From: Comamonas sp009360615
GTDB taxonomy: Bacteria; Pseudomonadota; Gammaproteobacteria; Burkholderiales; Burkholderiaceae_C
Assembly (NCBI RefSeq): GCF_035784015.1
Contig: NZ_JALKOW010000002.1
Length of the DNA: 64,000 nucleotides
Reading direction: 5' to 3' (one strand)
Part shown: positions 33,588 through 43,123 of the stretch, piece after piece
Position numbering within the stretch: the stretch's first letter is position 1
How the letters are laid out: each line of letters opens with the position of its first letter
Position numbers and translations under genes: made by a program
Notes under the pieces: generated by a model
What the model was told of the DNA's origin: nothing
Database searches by the model: none
What the model saw: only the letters and a program-made list of their open reading frames with translations

Positions 33588-34920
33588 TGAGCTGTTGCTG
33601 TATATCGTGAGGATCGGATGTCAAGGGCCGATAGGGAATGGATGTCCGGGCCGGCGCCTGGGCTCCGGGAGGGCAGGCTTGGAGCCATATCTGGCCGGCC
33701 GAGTCCCGGCTGGCAAGCACCACATCTGTCGCATCGGCAGGCAGGGCACACAGCTTGGCGCAAGCGCTGACATGAAGGTGCTGCTCTGCCCTCATTGCTG
33801 TGGCGAACTGCAAGGCTATGGTCTGTGCCGGGATATGGGCCTGGGGGCAGTGGGGAGCTCCGGTGCAGGCGGACACACGCAGGCGCACATCCGCAGGCCG
33901 GCTGATCCAGTCCCGGGCATCGAGCCGGGCAGGCAGTGAGTCCAGGGACCTGTTCGGCAGCAGCAGCGATTTCCAGGGCGTGACCCGGATCTCTGCCTGC
34001 TCGGGCATGGGAGCTGCCAGCTTCTGCATGGCCCATGCGTCCAGGCGGCCCAGCGGTGCTCCGAGCAGAAGGCCGTGAGGATTGAGTGTGCCGGGGCGCA
34101 GCGGACCGGCCGTGCCCATGCCGGCCGTGCCCGTGCCACGGGGCTCATGGTGATGGCTGGCCTCTGCAAGTCCGCAGGCGCGAAGGTCCAGGGGTGCGGC
34201 AAGGCCGCGCAATCGGGTCGCCGCCTGCTTGCTGCGCTCACGGGCAAACCAGAGAGCAATCTTGATGGCAGCCTGTACGGCTGCAGACGGGCTGTCGAAA
34301 CCATAGCGGTCTTCCGATCGACCCAGGGCAAGCCCATAGCGTCCGTCGTCGCAGGCCCATAACTGAAGGTCGGAGTTCATGCTGCGCAGATGACGCTGCG
34401 GATCGTCCACCAGCATGTCGAATTTGCCAGGCAGGGCCTGCATGTCCTGCTGTTGCAGGGCCAGGGGACTGAGATCACGCGCCGCCGCCCCGGAAAGCGC
34501 CAGGGCCAGCGCATGGGTGCGGTCTCCTCTGGCATAGAACGGCGTGCAATGCACGGCAGGCGCCAGATCTGTCTGCGCATCGGCGGGAGCCAGCCTGGAG
34601 ACAATGAGTGCCGCGCGCAAGGCAGGCAGGGCCGAGTCGTGCACGCCGCGCAACTGCAGGTTGCCGAGGCGTGTCAGCTCGATCTGGCCCGAGGCATGGC
34701 TTCTTGCGAGCTCGGCCAGCACCAGCCACTGGGCGGCGGTGAGGGACGCACAGCGAGGGCGCACGCGAACAATCCAGCCGTCGTGCGCCTGCATGGGCTT
34801 CCAGGTGCTGGGGCACCAGCCGCGAATCTGGAAAGGTTCAGGGCCGGACAATCTGTGCTCCAGGCGTCGAGGCCAGGGCACGGCCTGTCCACGGCGACAA
34901 ATCGGACGGGCAAATTCCAT
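33571..34920 (-). CDS. cobG: Precorrin-3B synthase CobG (aerobic)
   Basis: 449 residues from ATG 34920; a GTG at 34938 is possible. It belongs to the sulfite/nitrite reductase-like fold: HDGWIVRVRPRCASLTAAQW and QIELTRLGNLQLRGV near the N-terminus. Cluster cysteines appear as ACTGAPHCPQ and SACAKLC near the C-terminus. CobG uses O2 to form the gamma-lactone of precorrin-3B, which marks the aerobic pathway. Spacing of motifs is normal, but SACAKLCA lacks the common SGCAKGCAH glycines and final His, a mild divergence. First gene after the riboswitch at 35060-35245. Confidence 0.88.
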   Translation of the reverse strand: MEFARPICRRGQAVPWPRRLEHRLSGPEPFQIRGWCPSTWKPMQAHDGWIVRVRPRCASLTAAQWLVLAELARSHASGQIELTRLGNLQLRGVHDSALPALRAALIVSRLAPADAQTDLAPAVHCTPFYARGDRTHALALALSGAAARDLSPLALQQQDMQALPGKFDMLVDDPQRHLRSMNSDLQLWACDDGRYGLALGRSEDRYGFDSPSAAVQAAIKIALWFARERSKQAATRLRGLAAPLDLRACGLAEASHHHEPRGTGTAGMGTAGPLRPGTLNPHGLLLGAPLGRLDAWAMQKLAAPMPEQAEIRVTPWKSLLLPNRSLDSLPARLDARDWISRPADVRLRVSACTGAPHCPQAHIPAQTIALQFATAMRAEQHLHVSACAKLCALPADATDVVLASRDSAGQIWLQACPPGAQAPARTSIPYRPLTSDPHDIQQQLNDLQL

Positions 34921-35455
34921 GCAACATAGGTCATCCACGGTCGTTTTGGCCGATACCCGGGCCAGACAAACGAAATGTGCAGAGGGAATGGAAGAGGTGA
35001 TGGTCCGCTCGAGGGCGCGGGCCTATCACAAGCCACATGCAATCCCGCTGCGCCTTGTACTCATCAGGCCGGTCTCCGGACTTACAGAGCCCACCGGAGG
35101 GTGGCATGTCGATGCGCCTTCCCGCTTTCGCAGTGGCTGCCATGGCCGTGGGCCAGGGCGTGCATCGCCATATCTCTGATTACCGTTGCGGGTGCAGTGC
35201 AGGATTGATGGTGGCGCCATTCACCTGCTTCTCGTTTCACCTCCGCGCGCGCAGCGCGCCATGAGGCACCTGTGGTGGCGCGATCTTACGCGATAACCTG
35301 GTGCACACCAGCCAAATCATCGGCCTGACAACCGCTTTCCTGCCGCCTGCATGATGATCGGATACCGATAGTGCGGGCAGGCGATCGGCTGGGTGCCGTC
35401 GGATGCTTGTCAAGATTGATAGCTGCTGACACTTGCCTGTCAAGCCATGGGGCTT
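34921..35455. other. Leader region between chlD-like gene and cobG
   Basis: About 535 bp without a gene. It holds the riboswitch (35060-35245) and, upstream of it on the minus strand (35246-35455), the probable promoter area in a mixed-composition stretch. A GC-rich hairpin ggcgcgctgcgcgcgcgg lies just before the aptamer at about 35243-35262. Confidence 0.5.
35060..35245 (-). promoter_or_regulatory. Cobalamin riboswitch upstream of cobG
   Basis: On the minus strand: GGTGAAACGAGAAGCAGGTG, then CCCGCAACGGTAATCAG, the GCCACTG box with following GCGAAAGCGGGAAGG, and the B12 box AAGTCCGGAGACCGGCCTGA (plus-strand 35065-35084). These are the conserved blocks of the adenosylcobalamin riboswitch (RF00174). 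The B12 box ends about 140 nt before the cobG ATG, leaving room for an expression platform. Control should repress cobG-cobH-cobI-cobJ when B12 is abundant. Confidence 0.92.
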
Positions 35456-36046
35456 TTACGGAAGGGGCTTCAGCGGCAGTCGCAGAGTGTCCGGCCAGAC
35501 CGTTGCCAGTCGCTCGGCACCGCCAAACAAGCGCCGGGTCGGGTCCGCAGCGGTCTCGCAGTCCACCAGAATCTGTGCCACGGCAGGCGCAGGCCTGCAT
35601 TCCAGCTGCAGCACATCGGGACTGCGGAAGTCGCTGAGCAGCCACAGGCAGGAGGGTTGCCGGGCGTATCTGGCGGCCATCTGCCAGCCCGAATGCAGGG
35701 CCTGGGCCAGCGGCGTGCCGCCACCACCGCGCAGCGGCTCGATCAGGTCGGCATTCCAGCGTGGCGCCCGCGTGGGCTCCAGCAGCCACTGCAGCTGACC
35801 TGCACCGAAGCAGAGCAGGGCTACGGATTCACGTTGCAGGTAGGCCCTGCGAAGCCACTGCAGCAGCAGACCCTTGGCCTGGGCAAACGCACCGCTCTCC
35901 ACCATGGAGGCAGAGGAGTCCAGCAGGAACAGGTGTTGCCGGCGCTCCGCTGCCTCGGGCTGGTGCCAGCGCAGGTGTTCGGGAGCCAGCGGCAGTCCCT
36001 GGCGCTGGCGCAGGGTGGCAGTCCAGTCAAGCGATGCACCTGGCAT
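35456..36046 (-). CDS. VWA-domain chelatase subunit (ChlD/CobT-like)
   Basis: 196 residues. VWA domain with a MIDAS motif DSSASM (about 42-47), then LLCFGAGQLQWLLEPTRAP and GGGGTPLAQALHSGWQ. It resembles the C-terminal part of magnesium chelatase ChlD and presumably works with the ChlI-like ATPase (77 bp upstream) and CobN as a cobaltochelatase motor. The frame stays open and coding-like for ~80 bp upstream of the ATG at 36046 without ATG/GTG/TTG, so the true N-terminus is uncertain. Shorter than full ChlD, lacking its AAA part. Confidence 0.78.
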   Translation of the reverse strand: MPGASLDWTATLRQRQGLPLAPEHLRWHQPEAAERRQHLFLLDSSASMVESGAFAQAKGLLLQWLRRAYLQRESVALLCFGAGQLQWLLEPTRAPRWNADLIEPLRGGGGTPLAQALHSGWQMAARYARQPSCLWLLSDFRSPDVLQLECRPAPAVAQILVDCETAADPTRRLFGGAERLATVWPDTLRLPLKPLP

Positions 36047-36123
36047 TCCGTGCGCGCTGGGTTCGGCCTGTCCGGCCAGGGCCGGGCCTTGGTTTGCGGA
36101 GCCGATTCGCCCCCGGCCGGCGC

Positions 36124-37326
36124 TCAGCGCAGCGGACCGGAGGCGCGGGCTTTTTTTGCGGCCAGGGCCTCCAGCGCTGCCTGCGCCAGGGCGTCGGCCT
36201 GCCGAGCATCGAACGCGACGCTGCTCACGGCTTGGACCTGTCCCCAGCCTGGGGGCGGCTGTTCGTGGCCCGGGCCTGTATCCTGAGGGCGGGAGCCGAT
36301 GGTGCCGGAGTCTGGCGAGGCAGGCGCATGGGATGTGGATGCCTGAGTATCAGGCCCGGCATGCTCTTTGCGCTCCGAGGCAGAGGTTGCAGCAGGCGCG
36401 GCAGGCGGCGTGCCTGCGGGCGTCTGCCGGGGCTGACTGGCGCTGCGCGGATGTGGCTGGCCCGCGCGATGCTGCAGCACCAGTGGCGCAACTTCGGACA
36501 CATGCGCGGGGGTGATGTCCTGACTGCCTTGCCATGCCGCCAGCGCGCGAGCCGCGCGCAGCATGACCAGGTCGGCACGCAGTCCGTCCACCTCGGCGGC
36601 GATGCACTGCAGTGCCACGGCCTCGTGGACGGCATCGCTCCATGCCAGCTCCGAGGCATTGCGGCAACGGTCGCGCGCCTGTACCAGCCGTTGGCGAATC
36701 TCCTGCTGCCCGCTTGCGTGCGACCGGGCAAAACCCTCGGGGTCCTGATCAAAGCGCAACCTGGCCTTGACAATGCGGCTGCGCAGTTGCGGATCATTGG
36801 CATTGTCCAGCTGTACGCAAAGGCCCAGCCGATCCAGCAACTGCGGGCGCAGCATGCCTTCTTCCGGGTTCATGGTGCCGATCAGCACGAAGCGAGCGGC
36901 ATGGCTGTGGGAGATGCCGTCGCGCTCGATGCGATTGATGCCGGACGCCGCCACGTCAAGCAGCACATCGACGATGGCATCGGGCAGCAGATTGATCTCA
37001 TCGACATACAGCACGCCTTCGTGCGCCTTGGCGATCAGACCCGGAGCGAAGCCCACTTCGTGGCCCGAGAGTGCCCTGGAGAGGTCCAGACTGCCGGTCA
37101 CATGTTCGATGGACGCACCGAGCGGCAGGGTGACGAAAGGCGCAGGGGCCAGCATATGCGCCAGCGCACGCGCTGCCGTGGACTTGGCCGTTCCACGCGG
37201 GCCTTGAATCAGCACACCGCCGAGCTGCGGCTCGATCGCGGCCAGCAGCAGGGCCTGGACCAGTGCGGGCTGACCCTGAATGGCCGAGAGTGGAAATACG
37301 GGAGCGAGGTCGTGGTTCGGGCTCAT
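36124..37326 (-). CDS. ChlI-like AAA+ ATPase, CobN partner
   Basis: 400 residues from ATG 37326, overlapping the cobN stop (ATGA). AAA+ core: Walker A GPRGTAKS (42-49), LPLGASIEHVTGSLDLSRAL, Walker B VLYVDEINLL, and IGTMNPEEGMLRPQLLDRLGL, as in magnesium chelatase subunit I. After about residue 285 there is a Pro/Ala/Ser-rich linker of ~90 residues without structure, then a short helix. It likely powers cobalt insertion by CobN together with the VWA protein. No CobS-like gene is present. Confidence 0.85.
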   Translation of the reverse strand: MSPNHDLAPVFPLSAIQGQPALVQALLLAAIEPQLGGVLIQGPRGTAKSTAARALAHMLAPAPFVTLPLGASIEHVTGSLDLSRALSGHEVGFAPGLIAKAHEGVLYVDEINLLPDAIVDVLLDVAASGINRIERDGISHSHAARFVLIGTMNPEEGMLRPQLLDRLGLCVQLDNANDPQLRSRIVKARLRFDQDPEGFARSHASGQQEIRQRLVQARDRCRNASELAWSDAVHEAVALQCIAAEVDGLRADLVMLRAARALAAWQGSQDITPAHVSEVAPLVLQHRAGQPHPRSASQPRQTPAGTPPAAPAATSASERKEHAGPDTQASTSHAPASPDSGTIGSRPQDTGPGHEQPPPGWGQVQAVSSVAFDARQADALAQAALEALAAKKARASGPLR

Positions 37327-40300
37327 CGGGAAACCTGTCCTTCCATGAATTCTTCGTGCTCCAGCATCTGGGCCAGCAGGCTTTGATGCTGTGCACCGGG
37401 CTGTTCCCACATGCCGCGGTCTATGGCTTCGAGCAGGCGCGAGACGATATCGCCCAGCGCCCGGGGGTTGTGCTGGCGCAGAAACTGGCGCACGCTTTCA
37501 TCCTCCACATAGGCCTGGGTGACCATGGCGTAATGCTGGTCCGAAACCAGCGCGGTGGTGGCATCGAAGCCGAACAGGTAATCCACCGTGGCCGCCATCT
37601 CGAAGGCGCCCTTGTAGCCGTGGCGCATGGCGCCTGCTATCCACTTGGGGTTGGTGACGCGGGCGCGCACCACCCGTCCGATCTCCTCGGCCAGGGACCG
37701 GATCCTGGCCGATTGGGGGTTGCCGTGGTCGCCATGGTAGATTGCAGGATCGCCGCCGCCCAGATGGCGCACGGCCGCCACCATGCCGCCCTGATGCTGG
37801 TAGTACTCGCTGGAGTCCAGCAGGTCATGCTCGCGGCTGTCCTGGTTCTGAAGCACCACATCCAGCGACTTCAGGCGACGCTCCAGCGCGGAACGGGCTG
37901 GCACGCCGTCGGCCTGCTGGCCGTAGGCATAGGCACCCCAGTGCAGATAGTGGCGTGCAAAGTCTCCCGAATCGGTCCACTGGCCGGTACGCAGCATCTC
38001 GTGCATGCTTGCGCCATAGCTGCCGGTGGGGGCTCCGAAAACGCGCCACAGCGCCTGTTCGCGGGCCGCTTCGACACCCAGACCCTGATCCATGGCGGCT
38101 TGCGTATCACGCAGCACGCGTGCGCGGATGGGATTGTCGTCGTCGTCCTCGTCCATCCCTGACACGGCACGCACGGCAGCGTCGAACATCTGCACCACAT
38201 TGGGAAAGGCATCGCGGAAAAAGCCGCTGATGCGCAGCGTCACGTCGACGCGCGGACGGCGCAGGCCGACGGCAGGAATGACTTCGAAGTCGGTCACACG
38301 CTGGCTGCCGGCCGCCCATCTGGGGCGAACGCCGATCAGGGCGAAGGCCTGGGCGATGTCGTCACCGCCGGTGCGCATGGTGGCCGTTCCCCAGACGGAA
38401 AGACCGATGGCCTGCGGATATTCTCCATGCTCCTGCAGATGGCGCTCCAGCAGGCGCTGTGCGGACTGCTGTCCCAGCGCCCAGGCAGTCTGTGTAGGGA
38501 TGGCGCGGGTGTCCACCGTGTAGAAGTTGCGTCCCGTTGGCAGGGTATCGCAGCGTCCGCGCGAGGGCGAGCCGCTGGGTCCGGGGGGCACGAAGCGTCC
38601 TTGCAGAGCCCGCGAGAATTGCAGCAGCTCCTGCGGACCACAGGCATCCAGTGCCGGCGCAATCTGCTCCTCGATGCGTGTCAGCACCCGGCGTGTGTGC
38701 GGCCAGTCGAGGGCCAGCCCGGGCCGGGCAATGACCTGCAGAGCCAGCAGTTCGAGCCGCTCGCGCGTATCGCCGCCGTGGCGCCAGGTGCCGGCGTCCT
38801 GCTGCTGCAGCACGGCTGGGCGCGGGCCATTCCAGGGGGCGGCTGCATCCATGTCCAGCGGGTTCCAGTCCATGCCGGGCAGCAGGTCGGCTGCCAGTGC
38901 GTTGAGCAGGCCCTGCTCTGCATCGGCACTGCCGGGGTAACGTGCCAGCGAGAGCAGGGTGGATTCACGCAGCCGGGCCTGTGGCGAGCGGCCGAAGATA
39001 TGCAGGCCATCGCGGATCTGGGTTTCCTTGAGTTCGCACAGATAGGCATCGATGCGTTCCATCAGCAGCTCGTCGCTATCGGGCGGCGAGCTTCGAGCGT
39101 CCATGCCGAGCTCTCGCAGCAGGTCCTGCTGTCTGGCGCAGTCCAGGATCTGCTTGCGCAGCAGGCCGGAGCGGCGCAGGTCGACCAGCAGGGCTTCGTA
39201 GTACTCGTCCACCAGGCGCTCCAGCTCCTGCATGGGTCCGTGGTTCTCGGCGCGCGTGAGGGGGGGCATCAGGTGGTCGATGATGACGGCCTGGCTGCGG
39301 CGTTTGGCCTGTGCGCCTTCGCCGGGGTCGTTGACGATGAAGGGATAGACATGCGGCAGCGGGCCGAGGATGGCATCGGGCCAGCATTGCTGCGACAGCG
39401 CCAGGCTCTTGCCCGGCAACCATTCCAGATTGCCATGCTTGCCCACATGGACCATGGCGTCCACCTCAAACACGTCGCGCAGCCAGAAGTAGAACGCCAG
39501 ATAGTGATGGGGCGGCACCAGCTCGGCGTCGTGGTAGCTGGCATAGTCATTGCGGCCGTCGATCGAGCGCGCGGGCTGTATGCCCACGAAGACATGGCCC
39601 AGCTGCAGGCCGGCGACCATGAACCAGCCATCGCGCAGCATGGGATCCTGCTCGGGTGCACCCCAGCGGGCGGTCACGGCCTCGGCCATGTCGCCGGGCA
39701 TTTGCGCCAGGCGCTGCTGATAGGCCTGCAGCGAATAGCCCTGGCTCGCGGGTCGCAGCAGCCATTTTTTCGGGTCGTTGGCTATGCCTTGCTGCAGCCG
39801 TTCCATCAGCGCCAGGCCGCAGCCGGGCCGCTCTGCCGCGTCCCCCAGCTGCCATCCGTCGCGCTGCAGCTGCTCCAGCAGGGCGATGACGGATTCCGGG
39901 GTATCGAGACCCACGCCGCTGCCCATGCGGGCCTCGCTGCCCGGGTAGTTGGCCAGTATCAACGCGGCCTTCTTCTGCGCAGCGGGCTTGCTGCGCAGCT
40001 GACACCAGCGCCATGCCAGCTCGGCAATCCAGGTGATGCGGTCGGGCTCGGCCTGGTAGCTGACCACATCGGTCTGTGTCAGCTCGCAGCGATGGGCCAG
40101 ACCCTTGAAACTCATGGCGCGCGTCATGATGCGGCCGTCCATCTCGGGCAGCACCACCTGCATGGCAATGTCGCGCGGACGCAGGCCCTGGCTGTCGGCG
40201 AGCCAGTCGTCGCGGTTGCTGCCGCTGGCGATCACCTGCAGCACGGGGATGTCGCCCGCCAGTGCCGCGGCCGCCTCACCGGCGCGCGCATGCTCTCCCA

Positions 40301-41159
40301 GTGCGGCAAACGCCGTGGTGTTGAGGATGACCTGCACCTTGTGGGTGATGCACAGGGAGCGCAGCGTCTGCAGGCACAGTCCGTCCTTGAGCGACTCCAG
40401 GGCCAGCGGCAGCGGGTTCAGCCCGCGATCGAGCAGGGCCTGGGCCATGAGATCGAAGGCCTCGGTATTGGCCGACAGCAGATGCGAACGGTAGAACACC
40501 AGCATGGCCACAGGGGCTCCGGGCCGCCAGCGTGCCTGCAGGTCGTCCAGGCCCGGAAGATGTCCAGCATCCTCATGCACCCAGCTTTGCGGCACATGCA
40601 CGGCCACGGGGGGCAGCACCCGCACGGGCGCTCCCTCGCGACCCTGGTTCAAGCCCCAGGCTGCCGCCATGCGCAGGAACTCGCGCGCGTTGCCCAGTCC
40701 GCCAGCGCGCAGGTATTGCCACAGCGCACGGCTTTGTCCTGGCTCCAGCGTGCCCTTGGCCAGCAACTCCAGATCTTCCTGGTTGTCGCCCGAGAACATG
40801 GCCAGTTTCTGGCCCCTGCGGCGCGCCAGCCTTTGCAGTTGCTCGATGCCATAAGGCCAGGTGGACTCGGCCCCCAGATGGTCCACGATGATCAGCCTGG
40901 CGTGCTGCAGCACCTCGTCGATATACAGATCGAGCGACGCGCTCTGGCGCAGATGCAGCAGGTTGGCCAGCCGCAGCGTGGGAATCGAACCTTCGGTCTG
41001 GGTCTCGGCCTGCAGCCACATCCGGTAGGCATCGGCCAGCAGCGACAACGTGGTGTCGGCAGAGCTGAGCACCACCATATCGGCGGGCGTCTGATCCAGA
41101 CGGGTGATGATGCTGTCGTCTTCGACAAAGCCACCGGGGCGGGTGCTGAGCAGGTGCAT
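37323..41159 (-). CDS. cobN: Cobaltochelatase subunit CobN
   Basis: 1278 residues, normal for CobN. Starts MHLLSTRPGGFVEDDSIITRLDQ; the catalytic region contains VVLPEMDGRIMTRAMSFKG, LILANYPGSEARMGSGVGLDTPESVIALL, VFVGIQPARS, HYLAFYFWLRDVFEVDAMVHVGKHGNLEWLPGKSLALS and AIGLSVWGTATMRTGGDDIAQAFALIGVRP. It binds hydrogenobyrinic acid a,c-diamide and inserts Co2+, driven by an AAA+/VWA motor. It follows cobW by 62 bp and overlaps the ChlI-like gene. Confidence 0.95.
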   Translation of the reverse strand: MHLLSTRPGGFVEDDSIITRLDQTPADMVVLSSADTTLSLLADAYRMWLQAETQTEGSIPTLRLANLLHLRQSASLDLYIDEVLQHARLIIVDHLGAESTWPYGIEQLQRLARRRGQKLAMFSGDNQEDLELLAKGTLEPGQSRALWQYLRAGGLGNAREFLRMAAAWGLNQGREGAPVRVLPPVAVHVPQSWVHEDAGHLPGLDDLQARWRPGAPVAMLVFYRSHLLSANTEAFDLMAQALLDRGLNPLPLALESLKDGLCLQTLRSLCITHKVQVILNTTAFAALGEHARAGEAAAALAGDIPVLQVIASGSNRDDWLADSQGLRPRDIAMQVVLPEMDGRIMTRAMSFKGLAHRCELTQTDVVSYQAEPDRITWIAELAWRWCQLRSKPAAQKKAALILANYPGSEARMGSGVGLDTPESVIALLEQLQRDGWQLGDAAERPGCGLALMERLQQGIANDPKKWLLRPASQGYSLQAYQQRLAQMPGDMAEAVTARWGAPEQDPMLRDGWFMVAGLQLGHVFVGIQPARSIDGRNDYASYHDAELVPPHHYLAFYFWLRDVFEVDAMVHVGKHGNLEWLPGKSLALSQQCWPDAILGPLPHVYPFIVNDPGEGAQAKRRSQAVIIDHLMPPLTRAENHGPMQELERLVDEYYEALLVDLRRSGLLRKQILDCARQQDLLRELGMDARSSPPDSDELLMERIDAYLCELKETQIRDGLHIFGRSPQARLRESTLLSLARYPGSADAEQGLLNALAADLLPGMDWNPLDMDAAAPWNGPRPAVLQQQDAGTWRHGGDTRERLELLALQVIARPGLALDWPHTRRVLTRIEEQIAPALDACGPQELLQFSRALQGRFVPPGPSGSPSRGRCDTLPTGRNFYTVDTRAIPTQTAWALGQQSAQRLLERHLQEHGEYPQAIGLSVWGTATMRTGGDDIAQAFALIGVRPRWAAGSQRVTDFEVIPAVGLRRPRVDVTLRISGFFRDAFPNVVQMFDAAVRAVSGMDEDDDDNPIRARVLRDTQAAMDQGLGVEAAREQALWRVFGAPTGSYGASMHEMLRTGQWTDSGDFARHYLHWGAYAYGQQADGVPARSALERRLKSLDVVLQNQDSREHDLLDSSEYYQHQGGMVAAVRHLGGGDPAIYHGDHGNPQSARIRSLAEEIGRVVRARVTNPKWIAGAMRHGYKGAFEMAATVDYLFGFDATTALVSDQHYAMVTQAYVEDESVRQFLRQHNPRALGDIVSRLLEAIDRGMWEQPGAQHQSLLAQMLEHEEFMEGQVSR

Positions 41160-41221
41160 GATTCAGAAAAGATAGCTTTATCCGATCGCTGGTAAAGCGA
41201 TTGATACTGATTTTGCTGGTT

Positions 41222-42268
<1,047 letters not shown>

Positions 42269-42301
42269 GAATCTATCTCCGGTAGAGGAAAGCAAGAGTA
42301 A

Positions 42302-43123
42302 TCAGGGGCGCCTGAGGGCTTCCGGCCCGTGGACACGGCGGTCCGCGTCCACGCGTCCGTGCAGCACATGCCCCGTCAGTGTGGTCGCCATGCTGTCGGC
42401 ATCCATGGGGCCGTACCAGACACCGTCCGGGTAGACGATCATCAGCGGGCCATGGTTGCAGGGATACTGGCAACCGGTCTGCAGCGGCTGCAGATGGTTT
42501 TTCAGTCCCGGGGTGTCGCGGATCGTGCGCGTCAGCACGGGCCAGAGCTGCAGCGCGCCCTTGGCCGCGCAGCGAGGGCCCACGCACCACAGCACATGCT
42601 GCCGGTGCTCGGGCACCAGCGACCACCCCCTGGGGTCGCGCTCCCAGGGGTCGTCGCCCAGTGCCTCGGGCACATCGGGCTGGCGCAGTGCATCTTCCAC
42701 GGACCGGGCCAGCAGCTCGGTCAGCCCGGGTAGTTGCAGCAGCGGTTGACCAAATACCAGACGCGGAGAGGGCTGTGAGGAATCACGTGCTGCACGCCAG
42801 CGCATGATGAGCTTGTGCAGCCAGCGGCGCAGCGAGGCTTCGTCAGGCACCATCACGGGCAGGATCAGAATGCTGCGGGCCTCGGCACACAGGTCCAGCG
42901 CCTCGCCCAGCGTGGGCTGGGCGCGGTCCACATAGGCCGTGGTCACCTGCTGCACAAGCTGGCCTGAAGCCCTCATGGCGGCTTCCAGCCGCGCTGCCAG
43001 ATCGCTGAGCTCCGTCAGGCCTGCGGTATAGGCGCCGCCCCGGCTGAGCAAGATGATGGCCAGCGAAGGCGCTGCGGCCTGCTTGAGGTCGGCAGCTCGG
43101 GAGGTGGGGAGATGCTTGTTCAC
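42302..43123 (-). CDS. CbiX-like domain fused to thioredoxin-like [2Fe-2S] ferredoxin
   Basis: 273 residues from a GTG overlapping the upstream gene (GTGA). Residues ~20-150 look like a CbiX/SirB half (RAQPTLGEALDLC, ILILPVMVPDEASL), but the usual HGSR with the catalytic His is replaced by LSRGG (26-30). Residues ~170-273 are a thioredoxin-like ferredoxin with Cys180, Cys185, Cys218 and Cys222 (CVGPRC ... GCQYPC) and YPDGVWYG. Such ferredoxins occur next to cobW in other B12 clusters. The role is unknown; electron transfer or cobalt handling is plausible. Confidence 0.78.
   Translation of the reverse strand: MNKHLPTSRAADLKQAAAPSLAIILLSRGGAYTAGLTELSDLAARLEAAMRASGQLVQQVTTAYVDRAQPTLGEALDLCAEARSILILPVMVPDEASLRRWLHKLIMRWRAARDSSQPSPRLVFGQPLLQLPGLTELLARSVEDALRQPDVPEALGDDPWERDPRGWSLVPEHRQHVLWCVGPRCAAKGALQLWPVLTRTIRDTPGLKNHLQPLQTGCQYPCNHGPLMIVYPDGVWYGPMDADSMATTLTGHVLHGRVDADRRVHGPEALRRP

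Noticed and set aside
34939..35280. Short plus-strand ORFs at the cobG leader
   Set aside because: The region is fully explained by the cobalamin riboswitch and its promoter area on the minus strand.
38427..41195. 922-residue plus-strand ORF
   Set aside because: Shadow of cobN in GC-rich DNA; no motif and low-complexity composition.
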